From DASUPK01 sp963800285 (GTDB lineage Bacteria; Actinomycetota; Thermoleophilia; Solirubrobacterales; 70-9): a stretch of DNA of 64,000 nt. Positions within the stretch are counted from its first letter, which is position 1. Each line of letters starts with the position of its first letter. Shown in pieces: positions 43,220 through 51,844 of this stretch. The notes under the pieces are model-generated. The model made no database searches, was not told where the DNA came from, and saw only the letters and a list, made by a program, of their open reading frames with translations. The position numbers and the translations under genes were made by a program. The stretch lies in the NCBI GenBank assembly GCA_963800285.1, contig CAWDAL010000013.1, positions 1-64,000 of the forward strand. The letters run 5' to 3'.

Positions 43220-43881
43220 GCGCCGCCGCCCTCGATCTCTACGGCCGCGGGCTGGCCGATGCCGCCCGCGCCTCGGGCCCGTCCCGGTACAGGGCGGTGG
43301 CGGACGACGGCAGTCGCCGCCGCCTTCCCCTGAGGCGCTGGATCGGCCAGGCGCCGGTGGAGGAGATCGAGCTGCTGGAGCGCGCGGCACCGGCGGTGCT
43401 GGATGTCGGCTGCGGTCCGGGGCGCCATCTGGCCTGCCTGGGCCGCCTCGGCATCCCGGCTCTCGGGCTCGACATCGCCCCCTACGCCGTCGCGCTCGCC
43501 AGGGCACGCGGCTGCCGGGTCCTGAGGCGCTCCGTCTTCGAGCGCGTGCCGGGGGCGGGCAGCTGGGGCACCGCCCTGCTCCTGGACGGCAACGTCGGGA
43601 TCGATGGCGACCCCCTCCGGCTGCTGCGGCGCGTGGCGAGCCTGCTGCGCCCCGGCGGGATGGTGCTGGCCGAGTTCGAGCCCCCTCAGGCCGCGAGCCG
43701 CGAGGTTCGCCTGCGGATCGAGGGTGTCGACGAGGTGAGCGAGTGGTTTCCCTGGGCGTGGGTGAGCGTCGACGACGCCGAGGGGCTCTCCGCGGCCGCC
43801 GGCCTGGAGCTCCGCGGCGCCTGGTCGTCGCGGGGGCGGTGGTTCGCCCGGCTGGGTGTTCCGCGTGGAGCGCGTCGCTAG
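43216..43881 (+). CDS. SAM-dependent methyltransferase
   Basis: 221 residues, starting GTG 43216 in a GTGA overlap. Motif I VLDVGCGPGRHLACL, acidic strand LGLDIAPYAVALARARG and post-motif LLRPGGMVLAEFEPP define class I. The typical partner of TIGR04282 proteins is a methyltransferase of this sort, so the pair probably modifies one product. Substrate unknown. Confidence 0.87.
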   Translation: MSAAALDLYGRGLADAARASGPSRYRAVADDGSRRRLPLRRWIGQAPVEEIELLERAAPAVLDVGCGPGRHLACLGRLGIPALGLDIAPYAVALARARGCRVLRRSVFERVPGAGSWGTALLLDGNVGIDGDPLRLLRRVASLLRPGGMVLAEFEPPQAASREVRLRIEGVDEVSEWFPWAWVSVDDAEGLSAAAGLELRGAWSSRGRWFARLGVPRGARR

Positions 43882-45217
43882 CGCCACGGCGGGCCGTCCC
43901 GCCGCCGCGATTCCCACCCGGGCGTCGGGGCGCGGCCGCCGCGAGCGCTGGGTGCCGTGGGCGGTGGCGGCTGCCGTCGCGGCGACGGTCGGCTTCGGCC
44001 TGGCCTGGCGCGCCTCCGGCGGCTTCCTGGGCACGGACCTGCCGCCCTTCCTCCTCGGCTTCCAGCCGGCGATCTCGCCATACGCCGCCCTCGCCGCCCT
44101 CACCCTGGGCGTCGGGGTCTGGGCCGCGCCGGCCCTGCGCTCCCCTCGGCTCGAGCCGCTCGGCTTCGCCGCGGCGGTCGCCGCGCTCGCCGGCATCCTG
44201 CGGCTGGCGCTGAACACCACGCGCGGGGGCCCCGGCGAGCTCTACCAGGTGTTCGTCGTCCACCCGGGGACCGGGGAGGGCCGCCACGAGTACCTCGCCG
44301 GTCTCGGCGCCCTGCGGGGTGGGGTGGGGGGCTTTCTCGACCACTTCGACCGGATCGCCCCGACGCTCCCGACCCACCCGAGCGGCCACCCGCCGGGACT
44401 GCTCCTGGCGCTGCACGCGCTCGGCGTCGGCACCCCGCAGGGGATGGCCGCGCTGACCGTCGGCGTCGGGATCCTGGCGGTCCCGTTGCTCTACCTGCTC
44501 GCCCGTGGCCTGATCGGCGAGGCGAACGCCCGAACCGCGGCCCTGCTGCTCGCCTTCTCGCCCGCCGCCCTGCTCTACGGGGCGACCTCGGCCGATGCGG
44601 CGTACGCCACCCTCGGCGTCGCCGCCGCCGCCGCGCTGGTCGCCGGCGGGCGGGCGGTACGGGCGGCGGGTGCGCTCCTGCTGGCGATCGCCTCCTTCTT
44701 CTCATGGGCCCTGCTCGGGGTCGGCGCCTGGGCGGTCGTGCTGACCGAGCGTCGCCGGGGCCCGCGGGCGGCCCTGGGACTCGCCGCAGCCTGCGCGCTG
44801 GGAGCGCTGGGCTTCTATGCGCTGCTCGGGGCGCTGACCGGCTTCGACCCGCTCGCCTCGCTGCGGGCGATGCACGACCACTACTACGCCGGCATCGGCG
44901 GTCGCCGGCCCTATTCGTTCTGGCTGTTCGGCTCCCCGGCGGCGTTCCTGGTTGCGATGGGCCTGCCGATCGCCTGGTTCGCGGCGCGCTCGCTGGGCCG
45001 CGGCGAGGCGGCCGCGCTCGCCCTGGCGATCGTCGTCGCCGCCTCGGCGCTGCTCGGCTACACCAAGGCCGAGACCGAGCGGATCTGGCTGTTCATGGTC
45101 CCGCTCGCCTGCCTGGCCGCCGCGCCGTCACAGCCGCCCGCTCGGCTGCGCCTCGTCCTCACCCTGCTGGCGCTCCAGGCGGCGGCCGTCGAGATCCTCT
45201 TCAACACCATCTGGTGA
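43856..45217 (+). CDS. Multi-pass membrane protein, GT-C-like
   Basis: 453 residues with a basic N-terminus and about ten helices. THPSGHPPGLLLALHALGVGT in the second loop and a long DHYYAGIGGRRPYSFWLFGSP loop are similar in position to acceptor loops of GT-C transferases. No certain family. It overlaps the methyltransferase by 26 nt and the convergent SDR gene by 90 bp. The start is uncertain between GTG 43856 and later GTG codons. Confidence 0.65.
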   Translation: MFRVERVASATAGRPAAAIPTRASGRGRRERWVPWAVAAAVAATVGFGLAWRASGGFLGTDLPPFLLGFQPAISPYAALAALTLGVGVWAAPALRSPRLEPLGFAAAVAALAGILRLALNTTRGGPGELYQVFVVHPGTGEGRHEYLAGLGALRGGVGGFLDHFDRIAPTLPTHPSGHPPGLLLALHALGVGTPQGMAALTVGVGILAVPLLYLLARGLIGEANARTAALLLAFSPAALLYGATSADAAYATLGVAAAAALVAGGRAVRAAGALLLAIASFFSWALLGVGAWAVVLTERRRGPRAALGLAAACALGALGFYALLGALTGFDPLASLRAMHDHYYAGIGGRRPYSFWLFGSPAAFLVAMGLPIAWFAARSLGRGEAAALALAIVVAASALLGYTKAETERIWLFMVPLACLAAAPSQPPARLRLVLTLLALQAAAVEILFNTIW

Positions 45218-46282
45218 GGGCCTCGACGGCTCGCGCAGCTCCGCGAAGGCGAGCTCGCGCATCCCCTCGGCGAACGGAACCTGCGCGGCGAAGCCGAGCT
45301 CGGCGGCGGCCCGGCCGGCGTCGGCGAAGACGTGACGCACGTCGCCGAGCCGGAACTCCCCGGTGACGCGGGGCGCCGGCGCCCCCGGGCCCGAGGCCCG
45401 GGACAGCTCCCGCGCCATCTCGCCGATGCTCCGGGGCTCTCCGCTCGCGACGTTGAAGGCGCCCCTCGCGTCGTCGGCGTCGAGCAGCGCGATCGCGTTG
45501 GCGCGGGCGACGTCCCGCACGTGCACGAAGTCGCGGAGCTGGGCGCCGTCCTCGAAGACAGCCGGCGGGCGTCCGGCCGCCACCGAGCTCAGGAAGATGC
45601 TGGCCACGCCGGCATAGGAGGTGTCCCGCGGCATCCGTGGGCCGTAGACGTTGTGGTAGCGGAGGGCGACGTGCCGGATCGAGCGCTCCCGCGCGAAGAC
45701 CGCGGCGAGGTGCTCCTGCGCGAGCTTGGTGGCCGCGTAGACGCTGCGCGGGTCGAGCGCCGCGGACTCGGACAGCGCCCGCGGCGCGAGGGCGCGGCCG
45801 CAGGAGGGACAGCCCGGCTCGAAGCGGCCGGCGACGAGGTCCTCGGCGGCGCGTGGCAGCGGCCGCACCGGGCCATGCAGCTCGCATTCGTAGCCGCCCT
45901 CCCCGTAGACCACCATGCTGGAGGCCAGCGCCAGCGGCCCGCCGAAGCGCCGCTCGGCGAGGCAGGCGAAGAGGACGGCCGTGCCGAGATCGTTCGAGCC
46001 GGCGTAGGCGGGCGCCTCGCGGAAGCCGGCCTCCAGGCCCACCATCCCCGCCTGATGCGAGACGGCGGCGACGCCTCTCACGGCCCGGGCGACCAGGTCA
46101 CGGTCGCGGAGATCCCCCTCGACCAGCTCGACTTCCGGGTGCAGGTAGGAGGGACGCGAGCCGTGCACCGCCGGGTCAAGCGAGTCGAGGATGCGGACCT
46201 CGGCCCCGCGGGCGAGCAGCTCGTCGACGACGTGGGAGCCGATGAAGCCCGCGCCGCCGGTGACCAGGATCGGTCCGTCCAC
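45128..46282 (-). CDS. NAD-dependent sugar epimerase/dehydratase (extended SDR)
   Basis: 384 residues. ILVTGGAGFIGSHVVDELL binds NAD; SSMVVYGEGG holds the Ser and YAATKLAQE the YxxxK pair; LRYHNVYGPRM and DFVHVRDVARA follow. An insert before the Tyr contains CPSCG, and an upstream CELH could supply another ligand, so a zinc knuckle is possible; similar inserts are known in dTDP-rhamnose 4-epimerase-like SDRs. It probably makes a nucleotide sugar for the nearby transferases. The polar tail overlaps the convergent gene by 90 bp. Confidence 0.87.
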   Translation of the reverse strand: MDGPILVTGGAGFIGSHVVDELLARGAEVRILDSLDPAVHGSRPSYLHPEVELVEGDLRDRDLVARAVRGVAAVSHQAGMVGLEAGFREAPAYAGSNDLGTAVLFACLAERRFGGPLALASSMVVYGEGGYECELHGPVRPLPRAAEDLVAGRFEPGCPSCGRALAPRALSESAALDPRSVYAATKLAQEHLAAVFARERSIRHVALRYHNVYGPRMPRDTSYAGVASIFLSSVAAGRPPAVFEDGAQLRDFVHVRDVARANAIALLDADDARGAFNVASGEPRSIGEMARELSRASGPGAPAPRVTGEFRLGDVRHVFADAGRAAAELGFAAQVPFAEGMRELAFAELREPSRPSPDGVEEDLDGRRLERQQGEDEAQPSGRL

Positions 46283-46320
46283 GCGCCGAGGCTAGCCCGC
46301 CGCCGCCCCGCGGTGAGCGC

Positions 46321-46375
46321 CTCGGAGAATTGTTCCGAGACCTGTAATGAACGGGGATCTGAACAGTCCATGAAC
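46321..46375 (+). promoter_or_regulatory. Possible response-regulator binding region
   Basis: An inverted pair CTCGGA (46321-46326) / TCCGAG (46334-46339) is followed by three direct TGAAC repeats starting at 46348, 46360 and 46371, spaced 12 and 11 bp. OmpR/PhoB regulators bind direct repeats at about 11-bp spacing, and such a regulator is encoded directly downstream. The last repeat overlaps ATG 46370, which favours GTG 46427 as the real start. Autoregulation is inferred. Confidence 0.4.
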
Positions 46376-46426
46376 AAGGTGGGATCACCCCCGAAAACCG
46401 ATCGGGCGCTGGAAGAATCGATCCCT

Positions 46427-47131
46427 GTGAGCGACCAAGGCCACAGCCGCGGATCGGTCCTGGTGGTGGACGACGAGCCGACGATCAGGGAGGTCGTCGC
46501 GAACTACATGCGCCGCGCCGGCTACCGGACCCGCTCGGCCCGGGACGGCTCCGAGGCGATCACCCTCGCCGAGCACGACCGGCCGGACATCGTGATCCTC
46601 GACCTGCTGATGCCGGGGATGGACGGATTCGAGGTGATGCGCCGCCTGCGTTCCGTCGAGCGGGATGACCTGGCGGTGATCCTGCTGACCGCGAAGGGCG
46701 AGGAGTCCGACAGGGTCATCGGCCTGCGGCTCGGCGCCGACGACTATGTCTGCAAGCCGTTCTCGCCCGCCGAGCTGGTCGCCCGGGTGGACGCGCTGAG
46801 GCGGCGTCTCGACACCTCCTCCGTCCGCCACGAGCCGCTCGAATTCGAGGGGCTCTCGATCGACCCCGCCCGCCGCCAGGTGGTGGCGAGCGGCGACGAG
46901 GTCGCGCTCACCCACCGCGAGTTCGACCTGCTCCATTTCCTCGCCCGCCACCCGGCCCAGACCTTCTCGCGCTCGCAGCTGATGGACGCGGTCTGGCAGT
47001 ACGCCTTCTACACCGACACCTCGACGGTGACGGTCCACATCCGGCGCCTGCGCGCCAAGATCGAGCCCGACCCCGGGAGCCCGCGATTCATCGAGACGGT
47101 CTGGGGCGTCGGCTACCGGTTCGCCGCATGA
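46427..47131 (+). CDS. OmpR/PhoB-family response regulator
   Basis: About 234 residues from GTG 46427; ATG 46370 would add 19 polar residues. Receiver: VVDDEPTI, Asp59 in VILDLLMPGMDG, LLTAKGEE and DYVCKPFSPAEL. DNA-binding domain: LTHREFDLLHFLARHPAQTFSRSQLMDAVW and TVTVHIRRLRAKIEPDPGSPRF. It pairs with the kinase whose ATG overlaps its stop (ATGA). Targets may include the redox genes downstream, which run in the same direction. Confidence 0.93.
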   Translation: MSDQGHSRGSVLVVDDEPTIREVVANYMRRAGYRTRSARDGSEAITLAEHDRPDIVILDLLMPGMDGFEVMRRLRSVERDDLAVILLTAKGEESDRVIGLRLGADDYVCKPFSPAELVARVDALRRRLDTSSVRHEPLEFEGLSIDPARRQVVASGDEVALTHREFDLLHFLARHPAQTFSRSQLMDAVWQYAFYTDTSTVTVHIRRLRAKIEPDPGSPRFIETVWGVGYRFAA

Positions 47132-48327
47132 GGCGCTCCGCGCTGGTCATCGCGGTCGGGGCCGCCGCGGCCTTCGCCGTGGTCGCCGCCGGACCGGGCC
47201 TCCACGCCGCGATCGAGACGGCGGTCATGCTCGTCGTCCTGGGCTCGGCCGGCCTCGCGGCGGCGGAGCTCCTGGTCAGGCGCCGTGACCGCCTCGGTCC
47301 CCTTCGCCGGCAGCTGGTCGCCATGCTCGGCATCGCGGTCGGCCAGCTGCTCGCGATCGTCGTCGCCTTCGCGCTGCTGATGTTCGTCTCCGCCGAGGAC
47401 GCGGTTCTGATCATGCTCGCCGTCGTCTTCTCGGCCGCGATCGGGATCCGGGCCTCGCAGCTGATGCTCGCGGGCGTGCTCGCGGACATCGACGAGGTCC
47501 GGGCAGCGCTGGTGGCGGTCGGAGCGGGGGAGCGCGACGTCCGGGTGCCGAGCTCCTCGCATGACGAGATCGGCGAGCTGGCGGCCGCCGCCGACGCGAT
47601 GATCCACCGGCTCGGCGCGGCGGAGCGGGCCCGGCGGGACCTCGTCGCCGCCGTGTCCCACGATCTGCGCACCCCGGTGACCTCGCTCAGAGTCCTGACG
47701 GAGGCGATCGAGGACGGTGTCGTCGACGAGAAGGGGCGCGAGCGCTATCTGACGACCATGCGCACCCACGTCTCGGCGCTCGGGGCGCTGATCGACGACC
47801 TCTTCGAGCTCTCCAGGCTCGAGGCGGGTGACATCGCCTGGTCCGTCTCGCAGGTCGAGCTCTCGGAGCTGGTCGCCGAGACCGTCGCCGCGATGCGGCT
47901 ACAGGCCGAGGCGGCCGGCGTGCGCATGGTCGCGGAGGTCCCCGCGGACCTGGCGCCGGCGCGGGCGAACCCGGAGAAGCTGCAAAGGGTCCTCTTCAAC
48001 CTGATCCAGAACGCGATCCGGCACACGCCCGCCGACGGCAGCATCGCGGTGCGCGCGGAGGCCCTCGGAGAGCGGGTGGAGGTCGAGGTCTCGGACACCG
48101 GGGTGGGGATCCCGTTCCACGAGCGGCCGCACGTCTTCGAGCCCGCCTACCGGGCCGGGACGGACGCCTCCCGGTCCCGCGAGGGAGCGGGCCTCGGGCT
48201 GGCGATCTCGAGGGCGATCGTCGAGTCGCACGGCGGCCGGATCTGGCTGGCGGACTCCCCGAGCGGCACCAGCGTGCGCTTCAGCCTGCCCCGGGCGACC
48301 GCCGACTACGAGGCCGTCGCGGGCTAG
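47128..48327 (+). CDS. Sensor histidine kinase
   Basis: 399 residues. About four N-terminal helices with little between them (to ~115), so the signal is probably sensed in the membrane; HAMP-like linker; His178 in AAVSHDLRTPVTSLRVL; N-box LFNLIQNAIRHTP; G1 DTGVGIPF; G2 GAGLGLAISRAI. All catalytic boxes are normal, unlike the kinase at 17841. Five bases separate its stop from the next lipoprotein gene. Confidence 0.93.
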   Translation: MRRSALVIAVGAAAAFAVVAAGPGLHAAIETAVMLVVLGSAGLAAAELLVRRRDRLGPLRRQLVAMLGIAVGQLLAIVVAFALLMFVSAEDAVLIMLAVVFSAAIGIRASQLMLAGVLADIDEVRAALVAVGAGERDVRVPSSSHDEIGELAAAADAMIHRLGAAERARRDLVAAVSHDLRTPVTSLRVLTEAIEDGVVDEKGRERYLTTMRTHVSALGALIDDLFELSRLEAGDIAWSVSQVELSELVAETVAAMRLQAEAAGVRMVAEVPADLAPARANPEKLQRVLFNLIQNAIRHTPADGSIAVRAEALGERVEVEVSDTGVGIPFHERPHVFEPAYRAGTDASRSREGAGLGLAISRAIVESHGGRIWLADSPSGTSVRFSLPRATADYEAVAG

Positions 48328-48332
48328 GCCCC

Positions 48333-49331
48333 TTGGCATGGGCTCGGCGGATCTCGACGGGCGCGATCGGCCTCGCACTCGCGCCGTCCTGGGCGGGCTG
48401 CGGCGGTCCGCCGCCGGCGGCCGAGCCGGCGCACTCGCCGGCGACCGCCGCGAGGGCCGCGGGCCACGTCTTCAGGCTCGGCGGGATGCCCGAGGGGCTC
48501 GCCTTCGATCCGCGCAGCCGCCTCCTGCTCGCCGGACTGCGGGAGCCGGCGCGGCTGGCCGCGATCGACCCGACCAGCGGCAGGACCGTTCGGGTGACCG
48601 CGCTCCCCGCGCCGCCGCGGCATCTCGGCCTCGCGCCCGGAGGTGAGGTGCTGGTGCCCGCGGAGGACGCCGACAGGCTGGTCCTCGCCTCCTCCCGGGG
48701 AGAGCGGCTCGCCGCCGTCGGGGTCGGAGCGCACCCCCACGACGCGGCCGCCGCGGCCGGGGCGATCTTCGTCACCGACGAGTTCGGCGACTCGGTCAGC
48801 GTGGTCCGCGGCGACCGGCTGGTGGACACGCTGGACGCCCCGCGGCAGCCGGGCGGGGTGGCGGCCGCGGGCGGCTACGTGGCCGTCGTCGCCGTTCGGG
48901 AGCGCGTGCTGGCGGTCTACGACGCTCGCACTCTGAGGCGCGTCGCCGAAACCGCGGCGGGAGACGGGCCCACCCACGCGATCTCGCTCGGCGACTCCGT
49001 CCTGGTGTCGGACACCGACGGGGGAGCTTTGCTGCGCTATCGCCTCGGGCCGCGGCCGGAGCTGATCGGACGGACCGAGGTCGGTGGCGCGCCGTACGGC
49101 CTGGCCTTCGACCCGCGCCGCCGGCTGGTCTGGGCGACCCTGACGGCGAGCAACCGGGTCGAGGTGCTCCGGGTCCGCGGCGACCGCCTGGTGCGCGTCG
49201 GCGGCTACCCGACCGTCAGGCAGCCGAACTCCGTCGCCGTCGATCCCCGCACCGGCGCCGCCTTCGTCGCCGGCCGTACCGCGAACGCCTTGGAGCTCAT
49301 CCCCCTCCGCCGGCACGGGGTCGAGCCATGA
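48333..49331 (+). CDS. Beta-propeller (YncE/NHL-like) lipoprotein
   Basis: 332 residues from TTG 48333. A short signal with lipobox-like AGC (LAPSWAGCGG) suggests a lipoprotein. The rest is a series of blade repeats: GMPEGLAFDPRSRLLLAGLR, HLGLAPGGEVLVP, PYGLAFDPRRRLVWATL, QPNSVAVDPRTGAAFVAG. It has no catalytic motif and is probably a binding protein. Its stop overlaps the sulfite-oxidase fusion start (ATGA), implying a joint extracytoplasmic function. Confidence 0.78.
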   Translation: MAWARRISTGAIGLALAPSWAGCGGPPPAAEPAHSPATAARAAGHVFRLGGMPEGLAFDPRSRLLLAGLREPARLAAIDPTSGRTVRVTALPAPPRHLGLAPGGEVLVPAEDADRLVLASSRGERLAAVGVGAHPHDAAAAAGAIFVTDEFGDSVSVVRGDRLVDTLDAPRQPGGVAAAGGYVAVVAVRERVLAVYDARTLRRVAETAAGDGPTHAISLGDSVLVSDTDGGALLRYRLGPRPELIGRTEVGGAPYGLAFDPRRRLVWATLTASNRVEVLRVRGDRLVRVGGYPTVRQPNSVAVDPRTGAAFVAGRTANALELIPLRRHGVEP

Positions 49332-50599
49332 AGGCGCCTCCGCGTCCCCCGGGCCCCTTCCGCGCCCGTTTCTGGCACAGCCCGCTTCGGGGGCCCTGGC
49401 TCGCCTCGATTCTCGGCTCGGCGCTGCTGCCGCTGATCGCGATCTGCGCGGTGACCGGCTTCCTCTCGCAGGCGGCCTACGACCCGGGGCTCGGCGACAA
49501 CTCCCAGCTGCCCGGGGGCGGCGTCGGCATCGACCTCTACTTCTTCAGCTGGCCGACCTCGCCGTCCTGGATCTACGCCTTCACCCAGGGCCTGCACGTG
49601 GTCAGCGGAGTGATGGCCATCCCCCTCCTGCTGGCGAAGCTCTGGGCGGCGATGCCGAAGCTGTTCGAATGGCCGCCGTTGCGCAGCCTCGCCCACAGCC
49701 TCGAGCGGGCCAGCCTGGCGTTCCTGGTCGGGGGCAGCATCTTCGTCTTCTTCACGGGGCTGCTCAACATCCAGCTCTACTACCCGTGGTCGTTCAGCTT
49801 CGTGCCGGCTCACTACTACGGGGCCTTCGTCTTCCTCGGCGCCCTCGCCCTCCACGTGACGCTGAAGCTGCCGGTGGTGCGCCGCGCGTTCCGCGAGCGC
49901 GGCGTGTTCAGGCCGCTGCGGGACGACCTCGCGCAGACCCGCGCCGAGCCCGCCGAGCACGGCAGCACCGCCCCGGTCGATCCGGCCCCCGCCACGATGT
50001 CGCGGAGGGCCCTGCTCGGCACGGTCGCCGCCGGGTCGGCCGGGCTCGGCGCGATGGCCACGGGCCAGGTGATCGGCGGGCCGCTGCGGGATCTGGCCCT
50101 GCTCGCTCCTCGCGGGCAGACGCTGGGCGACGGGCCGAACGACTTCCAGGTGAACAAGACGGCCCGAGCGGCCGGAATCGACGCCGCTCGGACCGGGCCC
50201 GGGTGGCGGCTGGCCCTGCAGGGGGGAAAGAGGTCCGAGCTCTCGCGAGCGGAGCTTCTGGCGCTGCCCCAGCACACCGAGGAGCTGACGATCGGCTGCG
50301 TCGAGGGCTGGTCGACGACGCAGAGATGGACCGGGGTCCGGCTTCGGGATCTCGCGGATCTCGCCGGTGCGGCGGACGGCGCCGAGCTGGAGGTCCGGTC
50401 CCTGCAGCGCGGTGGCGGCTTCAACCACGCGATCCTGGGCTCCGGGCAGGTGGCTGACGAGCGCTCTCTGCTCGCGGTGCGGGTCAACGGCGCCGACCTC
50501 TCCCTCGACCACGGTTTCCCGGCTCGGGTGATCGTCCCCGGCGCACCCGGGGTCCACTGCACCAAGTGGGTCTCCTCGATGACCTTCCGGGAGGCCTGA
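49328..50599 (+). CDS. Cytochrome b561-like / sulfite oxidase-type molybdoprotein fusion
   Basis: 423 residues in two parts. The first ~215 hold about four helices with His residues placed for haem (TQGLHVVSG, ALALHVTLKLP). An internal twin-arginine-like helix (SRRALLGTVAAGSAGLGAM) leads to a C-terminal sulfite-oxidase Moco domain in which TIGCVEGWSTTQRWTGVRL carries the Mo-ligating Cys and GVHCTKWVSSMTF ends the fold. Electrons probably pass between an extracytoplasmic substrate and the quinone pool through haem b, like MsrPQ in one chain. The substrate is unknown. Cofactor genes lie 1.2 kb downstream. Confidence 0.85.
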   Translation: MKAPPRPPGPFRARFWHSPLRGPWLASILGSALLPLIAICAVTGFLSQAAYDPGLGDNSQLPGGGVGIDLYFFSWPTSPSWIYAFTQGLHVVSGVMAIPLLLAKLWAAMPKLFEWPPLRSLAHSLERASLAFLVGGSIFVFFTGLLNIQLYYPWSFSFVPAHYYGAFVFLGALALHVTLKLPVVRRAFRERGVFRPLRDDLAQTRAEPAEHGSTAPVDPAPATMSRRALLGTVAAGSAGLGAMATGQVIGGPLRDLALLAPRGQTLGDGPNDFQVNKTARAAGIDAARTGPGWRLALQGGKRSELSRAELLALPQHTEELTIGCVEGWSTTQRWTGVRLRDLADLAGAADGAELEVRSLQRGGGFNHAILGSGQVADERSLLAVRVNGADLSLDHGFPARVIVPGAPGVHCTKWVSSMTFREA

Positions 50600-50600
50600 G

Positions 50601-51089
50601 GTGAGCCGTCTGCGGGGGCTCTACGGGTCATCGGCGCTGCACCTGCTGGCGGTGATCGTGACGATGAGCTTCGCGCTCTATGGCGCGGTGCGGATCGCCG
50701 AGGGCTCGGACGCGTTCAACACCTTCCTGTTCCTGGGCGGCGCGATCGTCGCGCATGACCTGATCTCCTTTCCGCTCTACTCGGGGCTCAACCTGATCGC
50801 CCATCGCTCCCTGGTCGGCCCGCTGCGCGGCCCGCGACCGGAGCGCAGGGTGCCGTTGATCAACCACATCCGCATCCCCGTTCTCCTCTCCGGTTTCGCC
50901 CTGGTCGCCTGGTTCCCGCTGATCCTGCGGCTGAGCGCCGACGACTACCGGCTCAAGACTGGTCTCGACCCCGACGTCTTCCTCGGCCGCTGGCTGCTGA
51001 TCACCGCCGGCCTCTTCCTGGCCTCGGCGCTCGTCTACGCCGTGCGCCTTCGCCGCGCGGCGCGGACCGTTCCCGCGGAGCCCGCCTAG
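50601..51089 (+). CDS. Four-helix membrane protein
   Basis: 162 residues, GTG 50601 directly after the fusion gene. Helices at ~12-30, ~40-60, ~92-112 and ~128-150. Conserved-looking residues include HDLISFPLY and NHIRIP. It could be an extra cytochrome or anchor subunit of the molybdoprotein, but no family is recognised. Confidence 0.7.
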   Translation: MSRLRGLYGSSALHLLAVIVTMSFALYGAVRIAEGSDAFNTFLFLGGAIVAHDLISFPLYSGLNLIAHRSLVGPLRGPRPERRVPLINHIRIPVLLSGFALVAWFPLILRLSADDYRLKTGLDPDVFLGRWLLITAGLFLASALVYAVRLRRAARTVPAEPA

Positions 51090-51092
51090 GCG

Positions 51093-51758
51093 ATGCCGGA
51101 CCTGATCCTCCCCGTGCTCGACGAGGCCGCGGCCCTGCCCGGGGTGCTCGCGGCGGTCCCGGCCGGCTACGAGCCCATCGTGGTCGACAACGGCTCCACG
51201 GACGGCTCGGCCGCGATCGCGCGCAGCCTGGGCGCCAGGGTGGTGAGCGAGCCGGCGCGCGGCTTCGGGGCCGCCTGCGCCGCTGGGCTCGCGGCCGCGC
51301 GTGGCGAGGTCGTCTGCTTCATGGACTGCGACGGATCGCTCGACCCCGGGGAGCTCCCGGCGGTCGCCGGGCCGGTGCTCGCCGGGGAGGCGGACCTGGT
51401 GCTGGGCCGGAGGCTGGGGGAGCCCGGCTCCTGGCCATGGCACGCGCGGTTCGCCAACCGCGTGCTCGCCGCTGAGGTCAGGCGGCGCAGCGGAGCCCCG
51501 CTGCGCGACCTCGGGCCGATGCGAGCCGCGCCCACGGCGCGCCTGCGCTCGCTCGGGATCCGCGACCGCCGCTTCGGCTGGCCGCTGGAGATGGTGCTCC
51601 TCGCCGCCGCGGCCGGCTGGCGCGTCGCGGAGGTGCCGGTCCTCTACCGCCGCCGGCAGGGCCGCTCCAAGGTGACCGGAACGGTCCGGGGCACCGCGCG
51701 AGCCTTCCGTGACATGGCCCGGGTGCTGAGCGGCGCCGGCCCGGACGAGGGCCTGTGA
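51093..51758 (+). CDS. GT2 family glycosyltransferase
   Basis: 221 residues, GT-A only. ILPVLDEAAALP, IVVDNGSTDGSA, CFMDCDGSLDPGELP (DxD), DLVLGRRL and RRFGWPLEMVLLAAAAGWRVAEVPV follow the DPM/GtrB-like pattern without the membrane helices. Acceptor unknown. Ends 86 bp before moaA. Confidence 0.87.
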   Translation: MPDLILPVLDEAAALPGVLAAVPAGYEPIVVDNGSTDGSAAIARSLGARVVSEPARGFGAACAAGLAAARGEVVCFMDCDGSLDPGELPAVAGPVLAGEADLVLGRRLGEPGSWPWHARFANRVLAAEVRRRSGAPLRDLGPMRAAPTARLRSLGIRDRRFGWPLEMVLLAAAAGWRVAEVPVLYRRRQGRSKVTGTVRGTARAFRDMARVLSGAGPDEGL

Positions 51759-51844
51759 TCGTCCGCGGGCCGGCGGCGCCCCCGTCCCCGGCCGGACCGC
51801 CGACGTTTCCTGTGCGGGCTGCCGGGGATGCTCGAAGGTGCCTG

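Noticed and set aside
41294..44416. A 1040-codon minus-strand open frame
   Set aside because: It runs antisense to the GGDEF, TIGR04282, methyltransferase and GT-C-like genes, all of which have family motifs; the long frame has none.
51759..51844. Molybdenum cofactor riboswitch before moaA
   Set aside because: The 86-bp gap is too short for the known motif and shows no convincing set of stems.
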